DNA from: Streptomyces albiflavescens
GTDB lineage: Bacteria > Actinomycetota > Actinomycetes > Streptomycetales > Streptomycetaceae
Assembly: GCF_014645835.1 (NCBI RefSeq)
Contig: NZ_BMMM01000010.1
Location: 124,001 to 188,000, forward strand
Length of the DNA stretch: 64,000 nt
Direction: 5' to 3'
How positions within the stretch are numbered: position 1 is the stretch's first letter; every line of letters starts with the position of its first letter. Below are positions 52,385 to 60,568 of the stretch, one piece after another. The notes beneath the pieces are model-generated. The model saw nothing but the letters and a program-made list of their open reading frames with translations. It was not told where the DNA came from and ran no database searches. The translations under genes were made by a program, and so were the position numbers.

Positions 52385-53602
52385 TCAGGCCTCGCGCCGG
52401 ACGACCATGGCCGAGTTGAAGCCGCCGTAACCTCGCGCAAGAACAAGAGCGTTGGTGAGCCGGGCCTCCCGCGGCTCTCCCGCGACCAGGTCGATGAGCT
52501 CGCCGTGGGCCGGCCGGCTGATGTTCACCGTGGGCGGGACCACCTGGTCGCGCAGGGACAGCAGAGCGGTCGCGAGGTCGAGCGACGCCCCTCCGGCCAG
52601 CAGCCGTCCCGTCATCGTCTTGGGTGCGGTCACGGGCACGCCCCGGGGGCCGAACACGCCGGCCAGCACCTCGGCCTCCAGCCGGTCCAGTTCGGGGACA
52701 CCGCAGGCATCGGCGTACACCACGTCGACGTCCGCCGCCGTGATCCGCGCCTCTTCCAGGGCCATCTCGAGGGCGCGCCTCAAGCCGGGCTCCTGCCCGG
52801 TTCCGGGGCGGGGGTCGAAGGTCGACGCATAGCCGGCCACGGCTCCGTACGGCTTGTCCACACCGCGCCGAACGGCCGCCTCCACGTCCTCCAGGACCAG
52901 CAGCGCGCCACCCTCACCCGGAACGTAGCCCGACGCCTCGATGTCGAACGGCACGTACGCCCGGGAGGGATTCTCGACCGCGGACACCCGCCCGGAGCGG
53001 GACATGCACAGCCACCCCCAGGGGCACAAGGCGCTGTCCACGCCGCCCGCGAGCATCTGCGGGGTGCCCTGCCGGATGTGCCGCCGGGCCTTGGCGACGG
53101 CATCGAGTCCGCCCGCCTGTTCGGTGACGACCGCCGAGCTCGCGCCACGCAAGCCGTGCCGGATCGAGATCTGGCCGGTGTTCACCGGGTAGAACCAGGC
53201 GAACGCCTGGTAGGAGCTCACGTAGGCGCCCCCCTTGCTCCAGAGCGCTTCCATCTCCCGCTGGCCGAACTCCATTCCGCCGGCGGACGCGGCGGTCACC
53301 ACACCCATCGCGAAGTCCGGAAGCTCTTCTGGGTCGATGCCCGCGTCGGCCAGGGCTTCCTCGGCGGCGACGAGCGCAAGACGGGTCATGTGGTCCGTCT
53401 GCGGAAGCAGTCGGCTGGGCAGATGCTCCTTCGGGTTGAAGTCCTTGACCTCGCCACCCGTTCGGCCCGGATACCCGTCCGGTTCGAACCGGGTGATCGG
53501 GCCGATGCCGCTCTCGCCGCGCAGGGCCGCCGCCCAGTAGGCCTCCGTGCCCAGCCCGTTCGGCGAGACCGTGCCCAATCCGGTGATCAGGGGGGTCTTC
53601 AT
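52385..53602 (-). CDS. Chain-length factor (ketosynthase beta)
   Basis: 405 residues. It keeps the ketosynthase fold (TPLITGLGTVSPNGLGTEAYW; FDIEASGYVPGEGGALLVLED) but the active cysteine is replaced by Gln162 in AVVTEQAGGLD, the hallmark of decarboxylating CLFs. With KS-alpha it sets chain length; a decaketide-like length is expected for a tetracycline-type core, but this cannot be read by eye. Its ATG overlaps the KS-alpha stop by four bases (ATGA). Confidence 0.96.
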   Translation of the reverse strand: MKTPLITGLGTVSPNGLGTEAYWAAALRGESGIGPITRFEPDGYPGRTGGEVKDFNPKEHLPSRLLPQTDHMTRLALVAAEEALADAGIDPEELPDFAMGVVTAASAGGMEFGQREMEALWSKGGAYVSSYQAFAWFYPVNTGQISIRHGLRGASSAVVTEQAGGLDAVAKARRHIRQGTPQMLAGGVDSALCPWGWLCMSRSGRVSAVENPSRAYVPFDIEASGYVPGEGGALLVLEDVEAAVRRGVDKPYGAVAGYASTFDPRPGTGQEPGLRRALEMALEEARITAADVDVVYADACGVPELDRLEAEVLAGVFGPRGVPVTAPKTMTGRLLAGGASLDLATALLSLRDQVVPPTVNISRPAHGELIDLVAGEPREARLTNALVLARGYGGFNSAMVVRREA

Positions 53603-54879
53603 CTGGCGGTCCAATCCGGTGTGGTCAGCACGATCGCGCTCTGGAAGCCGCCGAATCCGCTGGCCACGCTGAGCACCACGTCGGACGCCTGCTCGCGGGC
53701 CGCCAACGGGACGTAGTCGAGGTCGCATTCGGGGTCGCGCTCGTGCAAGTTGGCCGTCGGCGGGATCACCGCGTGCTCTATGGCGAGAACGGAGGCGGCC
53801 ACCTCCAGCGCACAGATCGCTCCGAGGGAGTGGCCGATCATGGACTTGATCGAACTGATGGGGGTGCGGTAGGCGTGCTCGCCGAGACTGCGCTTGTACG
53901 CCATGGTCTCGTGCAGGTCGTTCTGCTTCGTCGACGAGCCGTGCGCGTTGACGTATCCGACATCGGCCGGATTCGCCTCGGCGCGGTCGAGGGCCACGGT
54001 GATGGCTTCGGCCAGTTCCCTGCCGTCCGGGCGCAGTCCGGTCATGCTGAAGGCGTTCGCGCGGGTCGCGTGCCCCGCGATCTCGGCGTAGACGCGGGCG
54101 CCCCGGCGACGTGCGTGCTGGTACTCCTCCAGTACGAGGATCGCGGAGCCCTCGCCGAGCGCGAACCCGTTGCGGGTCCTGTCGAAGGGGCGCGACGCGG
54201 TCGCCGGATCGTCGTTGCGCGGTGTGGTCGCCCGGATCGCGTCGAAGCACGCCACAGTGATCGGCGAAATGGCCGCGTCGGAGGCGCCGCTGATCATGAC
54301 GTCCGCCGCGCCGTCGATGATCAGGTCGGCGGCGTGGCCGAGCACATCGATGCCCGAAGTGCAGCCGGTCGAGATGACACCGACGGGGCCCTGCGCCTCC
54401 GCGAGCCAGGCGAGCTCGGCGGCCATGGACGACGGCGCGAAGTAGTCGTACAGGTAAGGCGATCCGTGCGCCTCGTCCACGTGCCACTTCTTGCCGTTGT
54501 CACTGACGATCGCGTACTCACGGTCCAGGCTCTGCGTCATCCCACAGGCTGTGCCGACCATGACGCCCGTGCGGTACGGGTCCATCTCGCCGAGCACACC
54601 GCTGTCCTCCAGCGCCTCCTTGGCCGCGACCACGGCGAACTGCGTGGTGCGGTCCCATCTGCGGATCTCCCGCTGACTCAGCCCCGAGGCCCCGGGATCG
54701 AAGTCACATTCCGCGGCCACCCTCGAACGGAACTCGCTCGCGTCGAACAGGGAAATGGTCCGTGTTGCCGTGCGCCCCTCGCAGAGCAGTTCCCAGAACT
54801 GCTTCGTACCGATTCCCCCGGGCGCGATCACGCCGATCCCTGTCACCACGACGCGCCGAGCATCGTGTCGTCCTGACAC
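53599..54879 (-). CDS. Ketosynthase alpha of the type II PKS
   Basis: 426 residues. Active cysteine Cys173 in GVISTGCTSGIDVLG, and the two histidine regions YVNAHGSSTKQNDLHE and SIKSMIGHSLGAICALE are complete. It carries out chain extension on ACP. The GTG at 54879 with GAGAGG upstream is chosen: MSGRHDARRVVVTGIGVIAPGG is the family start. It is the first gene of the leftward KS-alpha, CLF, ACP, amidotransferase operon and the right-hand end of the cluster. Confidence 0.97.
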   Translation of the reverse strand: MSGRHDARRVVVTGIGVIAPGGIGTKQFWELLCEGRTATRTISLFDASEFRSRVAAECDFDPGASGLSQREIRRWDRTTQFAVVAAKEALEDSGVLGEMDPYRTGVMVGTACGMTQSLDREYAIVSDNGKKWHVDEAHGSPYLYDYFAPSSMAAELAWLAEAQGPVGVISTGCTSGIDVLGHAADLIIDGAADVMISGASDAAISPITVACFDAIRATTPRNDDPATASRPFDRTRNGFALGEGSAILVLEEYQHARRRGARVYAEIAGHATRANAFSMTGLRPDGRELAEAITVALDRAEANPADVGYVNAHGSSTKQNDLHETMAYKRSLGEHAYRTPISSIKSMIGHSLGAICALEVAASVLAIEHAVIPPTANLHERDPECDLDYVPLAAREQASDVVLSVASGFGGFQSAIVLTTPDWTAR

Positions 54880-55130
54880 TGCCTCTCCCCACTCCGCGCC
54901 GGCCGGCCTCTTACGTTCGGACCGGGAGATCACAGTCTCGTTCGGGGCGTTCGAGCTTGTCTGGAGGAACAGCCGAAGGATTCCGCCGCCCACGAAACGG
55001 GCATTTCGGCAGCTCACTGCGCTCGCGAGTCCCACCGCGGGGGCATCGATGCGCTCACCCGGATGCTTGGGTCGACACGACCAGGACCAGGACCAGAACT
55101 CACGATTCCATGGTCAAGAAAAGAGAAGAA

Positions 55131-55156
55131 CCGCAGATCAAAAGCTTGATCTGCGG
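55131..55156. terminator. Hairpin beside the tRNA-like fragment
   Basis: CCGCAGATCAA (55131-55141) pairs with TTGATCTGCGG (55146-55156) around 4 bases, with GAAGAA and TTC flanks. It lies just past the 3' side of the tRNA-like fragment at 55165-55190, as the terminator of tRNA-Thr does for the intact gene. Confidence 0.75.
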
Positions 55157-55164
55157 CTTCCCAC

Positions 55165-55190
55165 TGAGCCGCCCTCGGGATTCGAACCCG
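55165..55190 (-). repeat. 26-bp near-copy of the tRNA-Thr 3' end (attachment-site-like)
   Basis: This stretch matches 57223-57248, the T-arm and acceptor end of the intact tRNA-Thr, in 25 of 26 positions and in the same orientation. The upstream sequence can pair a 7-base acceptor stem (the complement around 55231-55243) but lacks a proper D arm, and its T-stem has a broken pair. It is therefore a tRNA remnant or an att core repeat, not a working tRNA. Confidence 0.8.
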
Positions 55191-55327
55191 CAAGCTCACA
55201 CCGCCAGTAGGCAACTGATCTCCGACCGGCAGCCCTGGAAGGCGGCGCTCCCTGCGACGGGGGTGTCGCCTTCGTCGTGTCATCCATGAGTGAGCACACA
55301 GGTGCCGGTCAACAGAACGTGTGCGGG

Positions 55328-56365
55328 TCAAAGGCACTCGTTGGGGTCCTCGGGCGGCACGGCCTCCTCGAACCACTTGCCGTACGGGGCGGCACCGTGC
55401 GGGGCGCCGTCCTCATGGCCGACGAACTCCCACCCGGGCGCCAGCCGGTCGCCCTTGGCGGGGCAGGATTGGTCCACGAGGATCAGCCGTACGGATCGCA
55501 CGGTCACGTGGCGGGTCTCCCACCCGGGCATTTCCGGGGGGACTCCGGGGCCGGCGATCTGCGCCCCGTTCCGTGTCAGCGCCGTCAAGGCACTCGTCAC
55601 CGGCAGCTCGCCGATGCGGCGGGGCAGCCCCACGTGGCCGGAGCCGGTCACCCTGCCGTCGCCATCGACGGAGAGTGTGGTGGTCCAGCCGAAGGTGGGC
55701 AGCCCGTCGATCACCGGGTCGGCGGTGACCCTCTGCCTTTTGTCCGGTGTCGGGGCTGTGGTCAGGATGGCGCCGGTCTGCCCCAGCGCCGCCAGGACGG
55801 GGAGCGCGGTGGCTTTCGCGCGGCTCTCGTCGATCAGCCGCGTGCTCTTGCTCGGGCCGATGCCGACGGCCCAGGCGCCCCACTGGTCCTTCTGTACGGT
55901 GAGCTGATCCCGCGCGGGGTTGGACCAGAAGTCCCCCTGATCCCGCATCCCCGTCACGCCGAGCGCGCGGGCGAGGCGGGCCATCTGCGCCTCGGTGACC
56001 TTGCGGTCGGCGCGGTACACCGGGGCGGTCTGCGGGCCTTGCGGCAACGGCTTCTTCACGTGATAGACGACCCGGACGGAGGGTGGTGTGGGCGGCGAGG
56101 GCGTACCCGGACCCGGCTCCCCGGCGCCCGCCTTGCGCGTGTCCCGCGTGGCGGACGCGCTGGCTCCGGACCCACCGGCCGTGCTCGTGCCACCGCCGTC
56201 GGACGTCCGGACCAGCTCGTAGGCAGCGCCGGTCAGGAGCAGCAGTCCCGCCACGGCGGCGGAGACGGCCACCCGCGGGGAGCGCCGCCCGACTCGCTTG
56301 TCCAGCCCGCCGGTTCCCGCTCCTGGAGCCTCGTCCACCGGAACCGTCTCGTCGTCCGCGCCCAT
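55328..56365 (-). CDS. Membrane-anchored protein of unknown function
   Basis: 345 residues from the ATG at 56365, which has GGGAG seven bases upstream (an ATG at 56410 would add 15 residues). Residues about 1-33 are cytoplasmic, one membrane helix follows (RVAVSAAVAGLLLLTGAAYELV), then a low-complexity linker (Thr/Gly/Ser/Pro-rich), then a folded extracytoplasmic part of about 240 residues with two cysteines near the end (SCPAKGD, PNECL). The plan resembles Streptomyces membrane proteins often found beside ECF sigma factors, but no sigma gene is next to it here. I do not recognise a domain. It lies inside the decayed integration patch. Confidence 0.75.
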   Translation of the reverse strand: MGADDETVPVDEAPGAGTGGLDKRVGRRSPRVAVSAAVAGLLLLTGAAYELVRTSDGGGTSTAGGSGASASATRDTRKAGAGEPGPGTPSPPTPPSVRVVYHVKKPLPQGPQTAPVYRADRKVTEAQMARLARALGVTGMRDQGDFWSNPARDQLTVQKDQWGAWAVGIGPSKSTRLIDESRAKATALPVLAALGQTGAILTTAPTPDKRQRVTADPVIDGLPTFGWTTTLSVDGDGRVTGSGHVGLPRRIGELPVTSALTALTRNGAQIAGPGVPPEMPGWETRHVTVRSVRLILVDQSCPAKGDRLAPGWEFVGHEDGAPHGAAPYGKWFEEAVPPEDPNECL

Positions 56366-56557
56366 CGTGTCGCTCCCCGCCCCTGAGATCCCGCCCCTTG
56401 AGCGCGACATCCCACAGACCCCGTGAAGCGGGCGTCAAGTCAACGGACAAAGCACCCTGTTGGGCGCGACCGACCGACCGGGCCGTGCCGCAACTGCAAC
56501 TGCGACTGCGACTGCGGCTGCGGCTGCGACGACTTCACCTCGGCGCCGGGCTCCCTC

Positions 56558-56820
56558 CCCTCCGGGATCTCCTTCCCTCCGGGATCTCCTTGCCGTCCGA
56601 GCCCACGACCTTGCGGTCGCCGAGCGGCTCGTCCAGGGACACGGTCTTGCGGAAGGCCTCGGTGATCATGATGCAGACCTTGCCCTTCCAGGGCTTCTCG
56701 GTCACCTTGACGGTCACCTGGTCGGCGCTCTCCCCGCCGTCGCCTCGTAGTCGGCGCACACCCCGCCCGTGAAGCTCACGGCCGGGCACGCGCCTTCCCG
56801 CGTGGTGAAGGTGCACCGCA
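56558..56820 (-). pseudogene. Frameshifted C-terminal fragment of a secreted-type protein
   Basis: Two frames join into one protein-like string: CTFTTREGACPAVSFTGGVCADYEATAG in one frame, then ESADQVTVKVTEKPWKGK and CIMITEAFRKTVSLDEPLGDRK in the next, after a one-base slip near 56735-56740. No start or N-terminal part remains. The end carries a 17-bp tandem duplication (56558-56574, 56575-56591). Upstream it runs into integrase sequence on the other strand. It is a decayed gene end; the family is not recognised. Confidence 0.55.
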
Positions 56821-57177
56821 TCCTGTCGCGCGCGTTGAAGATCGCTCACCGCCGCCGCATCGTCGGTGAGAACGCCGCCACGCTCGTTGACCCGCCGAGC
56901 ATCGACGAGACCGAAGCCAACCCCTTCGCCAAGCATCATCCTGAACGAGCTGGGCGTGGACATGCCCACCATCATGGAGATCCTGCGGCACACCCAGATC
57001 AGCCACACCCGGCGGTACGTGAAGGGCAGATCACACCTGTCGAAGGACGCGATGCGGCGCATGGGCGAGTTCTTCGTGCCCGCTCCCCCGGCGCCCGATC
57101 CAGGCCCCGCTGAGACCAAAACTGAGACCCTCGACAGCCGCGCGGCCCGCTCCCGCCGCCGTCGCCGCGTCCGCTGA
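56794..57177 (+). pseudogene. Tyrosine integrase remnant
   Basis: Two pieces of a phage-type integrase in different frames. First, core-binding domain residues SRVVKVHRILSRALKIAHRR and VGENAATLVDPPSIDETEANPF (to about 56935). Then the C-terminal end LNELGVDMPTIMEILRHTQISHTRRYVKG, which includes the catalytic Tyr, and GEFFVPAPPAPDP to a stop at 57177. About 200 residues with the catalytic arginines and histidines are missing between them. It points toward the intact tRNA-Thr, 48 bases away, the usual place for an integrase of an element inserted there. Confidence 0.8.
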
Positions 57178-57186
57178 ACGAGAAAG

Positions 57187-57215
57187 CCCCAGGTCAGAGT
57201 GGATCCGACCTGGGG
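57187..57215 (-). terminator. Terminator of tRNA-Thr
   Basis: CCCCAGGTC (57187-57195) pairs with GACCTGGGG (57207-57215). In the direction of the tRNA it begins 10 bases past the mature 3' end. Confidence 0.85.
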
Positions 57216-57224
57216 TTTTAGGTG

Positions 57225-57298
57225 AGCCGCCTTCGGGATTCGAACCCGAGACCTACGCATTACGAGTGCGTTGCTCTGGCCATCTGAGCTAAGGCGGC
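57225..57298 (-). tRNA. tRNA-Thr (anticodon CGT)
   Basis: 74 bases folding as a full cloverleaf: acceptor GCCGCCT/AGGCGGC, D arm GCTC...GAGC, anticodon stem ACGCA/TGCGT with loop CTCGTAA (anticodon CGT), T arm TCGGG-TTCGAAT-CCCGA and discriminator T. CCA is not encoded. Its 3' end serves as the presumed integration target of the remnant element to its left. Confidence 0.97.
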
Positions 57299-57405
57299 GC
57301 GCTGTCCGCACTATGGTGCGATCAGCAACGTCGGTAAGTCTACACAGTTTCCGGGGGTGCTCCGCACACGCCCCGGGGCGTCCGGTGCCGGGGTGTGCGG
57401 ACGGG

Positions 57406-59001
57406 CTATGAGCAGCGCTTTCCCTTGGGGGGCGGGGTGCCCTGGAGGAGGTAGCGGTCGATCGCGGAGTCGATGCAGGCGTTGCCGCGGCCGTACGCGG
57501 TGTGGCCGTCGCCGACGTAAGTGAGGAGCGTGCCGGAGGAGAGCTGGGAGGCGAGGGACTGGGCCCAGGGGTACGGGGTCGCCGGGTCGCGGGTGGTGCC
57601 GACCACGAGGATCGGGGCGGCGCCCTTCGCCGGGATGTGATGCGGCTCACCCGTCGGCTTCACCGGCCAGTACGCGCAGTTCAGGGACGCCCAGGCCAGG
57701 CCTTCGCCGAAGACGGGGGACGCTTTCTCGAAGGCGGGAAGGGCCTTCTCCACCTGGTCGGGGGTGGCGAAGGCGGCCGGGAGGTCGAGGCAGTTCACCG
57801 CCGCGTTGGCGAACATCAGGTTCGCGTACTTTCCGTCGGCGTCGCGCTCGTAGTAGCTGTCGGACAGGGCGAGCAGCCCCGCGCCGTCCTTCTCCTTCAT
57901 CGCCGCGGTGAGGGCCTCGCGCAACTGTGGCCAGGCCGCCTCGTCGTACATCGCCGCGATCACACCCGTCGTCGCGAGCGCCTCGCCGAGCTTGCGGCCG
58001 TCCGCGTCGCCGGCCGGGATGGGCGCCTTGTCCAGCTGCTGGAAGAACGCCTTCAGGTTCTTGCCCACCTGCTCCGGGCTCGTGCCCGCGCCGCCCAGCG
58101 GGCAGCCGCTGTGGCGCACACAGTCCTTCGCGAACGACTGGAAGGCCGTCTCGAAGCCCGCCGTCTGGTCCTCATTGAGTTTGCGCGCGGTGAGCTGCGG
58201 GTCCATCGCACCGTCCAGGACCATCCGACCCACCCGCTGCGGGAAGAGGCCCGCATACGTCGCCCCGAGGAACGTTCCGTACGACGCTCCGACATACGTC
58301 AGCTTCTGGTCGCCCAGCACGGCGCGCAGGATGTCCATGTCACGGGCCGCCTCCACCGTGGAGACGTGCCGGAGCAGAACGGGCGAGTGCCGACCGCAGC
58401 CGTCGGCGAACTTCTTGTACGCGTCGACCAGTTGCCCCGTCTCCTTCTTGTCGTCCGGCGTCGTGTCCGTCTGCGTAAACGTGTCCATCTGACGACCGGT
58501 GAGGCATTCGACCGGCTCGCTGCGGGCCACGCCGCGCGGGTCGACCGCGACCATGTCGTAGCGGGCGCGGACCTCCGCCGGGTAGCCGATCCCGGCGTAC
58601 TGCTGCAGATAGCCGACCGCCGAGCCGCCCGGCCCTCCCGGGTTGACCATGAGCGAGCCGAGGCGCTTGCCCGGTCCCGTGGCCTTCTTGCGCGCGACCG
58701 CCAGCCTGACGTCACCCGTGGCCGGTTTCGCGTAGTCCAGGGGCGCCTTCATCGTGGCGCACTCGAAGCCGGAAACCCCGCAGGGGCGCCAGTTCAGCTT
58801 CTGCCCGTAGTACCGCGCCAGTGTCGACGGCGTGGAGCTCGGCAGGGCGGCCAGCACCGCGTCCGCCGTCGACGTCGATGTCGCCGTCGCCGTCGTCGAA
58901 CTCCCGGAGGAGCAGCCCGAGATGAGCAGCGCCGCGGCGGCCAGCAGCACGCCACTCGTACGGAGGGGCCTGGACGGCCGATGGGTGCGCCTGATGTACA
59001 T
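57406..59001 (-). CDS. Secreted lipoprotein alpha/beta-hydrolase (tripeptidyl aminopeptidase-like)
   Basis: 531 residues. A lipoprotein signal (RTSGVLLAAAALLISGC, with Cys33 as the lipid site) and Ser/Thr-rich linker precede an alpha/beta-hydrolase domain. It has SLMVNPGGPGGSAVGYL (oxyanion region), YDMVAVDPRGVARSEPV, nucleophile motif YVGASYGTFLGATYAG (GxSxG), and a C-terminal segment with ILVVGTTRDPATPY and GDGHTAYGRG (acid and His). The family includes Streptomyces SlpD/SlpE and tripeptidyl aminopeptidases that clip N-terminal peptides outside the cell. The ATG at 59001 is chosen because it gives the signal peptide. It marks the start of core chromosome beyond the tRNA. Confidence 0.9.
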   Translation of the reverse strand: MYIRRTHRPSRPLRTSGVLLAAAALLISGCSSGSSTTATATSTSTADAVLAALPSSTPSTLARYYGQKLNWRPCGVSGFECATMKAPLDYAKPATGDVRLAVARKKATGPGKRLGSLMVNPGGPGGSAVGYLQQYAGIGYPAEVRARYDMVAVDPRGVARSEPVECLTGRQMDTFTQTDTTPDDKKETGQLVDAYKKFADGCGRHSPVLLRHVSTVEAARDMDILRAVLGDQKLTYVGASYGTFLGATYAGLFPQRVGRMVLDGAMDPQLTARKLNEDQTAGFETAFQSFAKDCVRHSGCPLGGAGTSPEQVGKNLKAFFQQLDKAPIPAGDADGRKLGEALATTGVIAAMYDEAAWPQLREALTAAMKEKDGAGLLALSDSYYERDADGKYANLMFANAAVNCLDLPAAFATPDQVEKALPAFEKASPVFGEGLAWASLNCAYWPVKPTGEPHHIPAKGAAPILVVGTTRDPATPYPWAQSLASQLSSGTLLTYVGDGHTAYGRGNACIDSAIDRYLLQGTPPPKGKRCS

Positions 59002-59232
59002 CCAGCGAGCGTAACCTTGCGCGATCAATTGATCACCTTCAGTTGCGGATGCGCCTCGTACGAGTGACTTGGTCAACTCGTCGTGCGTCCCGTCATGCAT
59101 CCCATCGTGCTCCCAGTGGCGCACTTGCACGACCTGACGCAGGACGTCGCGTGCACGTCAGTGCGCTACGGCGTGCCGGTGCGGCCCGAACGTTCCGAGC
59201 ACTGCGGGCGGTTCGCAGCGCTCCGGATGCAC

Positions 59233-60438
59233 TCAGCCCGCCCGCAGCGCCATCGTCATCGCCTCCACCGCGAGCAGCGGGGCAACATTGCGGTCGAGGG
59301 CCTCGCGACACGCGGCGATCGCGTCGATGCGGCGCAGGGTCGCCTCCGGCGAGCTGCCGCGGGCCAGGCGTTCCAGGGTGTCCTCGGCCTCCGCATTGGC
59401 GATGGCCACACGGGAACCGAGCTGGAGGGCGAGGACATCGCGGTAGAACCCGGTGAGGTCGATCAGGGCCAGGTCCAGGCTGTCGCGCTGCGTACGCGTT
59501 CTTCGGCGCTTCTGCCGGTCCTCCAGCTCCTTCATGACGCCCGCGGTGCCGCGCGGCATACGGCCGCCCTGGGCCGCGCCGAGGGCCGCCTTCAGGTCCT
59601 CGGTCTCCTTCACGTCGACTTCCTCGGCGAGCTGCTTGGCGTCCTCGGATGCCGTGTCGATCAGCTCCTGGGCCGCCTTGAGGCAGCCGCCGATGTCGTC
59701 GACCCGGAGTGGGAGCTTGAGGACGGCGGCCCTGCGCGCGCGGGCGTTCGGGTCCGTGGCGAGGCGGCGGGCCCGTCCGATGTGACCCTGCGTCGCGCGC
59801 GCGGCGGCCGCCGCGACGTCGGGCTCGATGCCGTCACGGCGTACGAGGATGTCGGCGACCGCGTGCACCGGCGGGGTGCGGAGGGTGAGCAGGCGGCAGC
59901 GGGAGCGGATGGTGGGCAGGACGTCCTCGATCGACGGGGCGCACAGCAGCCAGACCGTGCGAGGGGCGGGCTCCTCGACGGCCTTCAGGAGCACATTGCC
60001 CGCGCCCTCCGTGAGGCGGTCCGCGTCCTCCAGGACGATGACCTGCCAGCGGCCGGTCGCCGGGGACATCTGGGCGCGGCGGACCAGGTCGCGGGTCTCC
60101 TTCACGCCGATGGAGAGGAGGTCGGTGCGGACGATCTCCACATCGGCGTGGGTGCCCACCAGGCTCGTATGGCAGCCGTCGCAGAAGCCGCAGCCGGGGA
60201 CTCCGCCGAGCGCGCGGTCGGGGCTCACGCACTGGAGCGCCGCCGCGAACGCCCGCGCCGCGGTGGAGCGGCCCGAACCGGGCGGACCCGTGAACAGCCA
60301 CGCGTGCGTCATCTTGGACGCCTCGGGGAGCGGGGTGTCCGCGGCGATCGCCGTGACAAGGGCGTCGGCGTCCCGGGCAGCGGCGGCGAGCTGCTCGCTC
60401 ACCTTCTCCTGGCCCACCAGGTCGTCCCACACGGGCAT
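59233..60438 (-). CDS. holB: DNA polymerase III delta' subunit
   Basis: 401 residues of the clamp-loader AAA+ family: MPVWDDLVGQEKVSEQLAAAA, P-loop FTGPPGSGRSTAARAFA, a zinc-binding cysteine set (CVSPDRALGGVPGCGFCDGC), Walker B VIVLEDADRLTEGAGNVLLKAVEEP, and SRC in TIRSRCRLLTL. The SRC arginine is present. It is part of the clamp loader that puts the beta clamp on DNA. The tmk-holB order is the normal Streptomyces core arrangement. Confidence 0.95.
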   Translation of the reverse strand: MPVWDDLVGQEKVSEQLAAAARDADALVTAIAADTPLPEASKMTHAWLFTGPPGSGRSTAARAFAAALQCVSPDRALGGVPGCGFCDGCHTSLVGTHADVEIVRTDLLSIGVKETRDLVRRAQMSPATGRWQVIVLEDADRLTEGAGNVLLKAVEEPAPRTVWLLCAPSIEDVLPTIRSRCRLLTLRTPPVHAVADILVRRDGIEPDVAAAAARATQGHIGRARRLATDPNARARRAAVLKLPLRVDDIGGCLKAAQELIDTASEDAKQLAEEVDVKETEDLKAALGAAQGGRMPRGTAGVMKELEDRQKRRRTRTQRDSLDLALIDLTGFYRDVLALQLGSRVAIANAEAEDTLERLARGSSPEATLRRIDAIAACREALDRNVAPLLAVEAMTMALRAG

Positions 60439-60568
60439 GGGGCACCGCCCTTTCGTCGCACTTTGCCTTGCCGCGTCCATTGTGCGGGTCGCCACTGACA
60501 ATCGGCCCCGGCCGCCGTGAGCCGGGCCCACCCCTTACCGGTGCGCCCGCAGCGCCGACCGCCAGGAC

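Noticed and set aside
55165..55243. A second working tRNA gene
   Set aside because: Only the T arm and acceptor end are convincing; the D arm cannot form and the T-stem has a broken pair.
54762..55289. A coding gene across the KS-alpha upstream region
   Set aside because: The open frame is a translation of the tRNA-like fragment and hairpin region and has no family resemblance.
56794..57177. A functional integrase gene
   Set aside because: The catalytic core is deleted and the two remaining pieces are in different frames.
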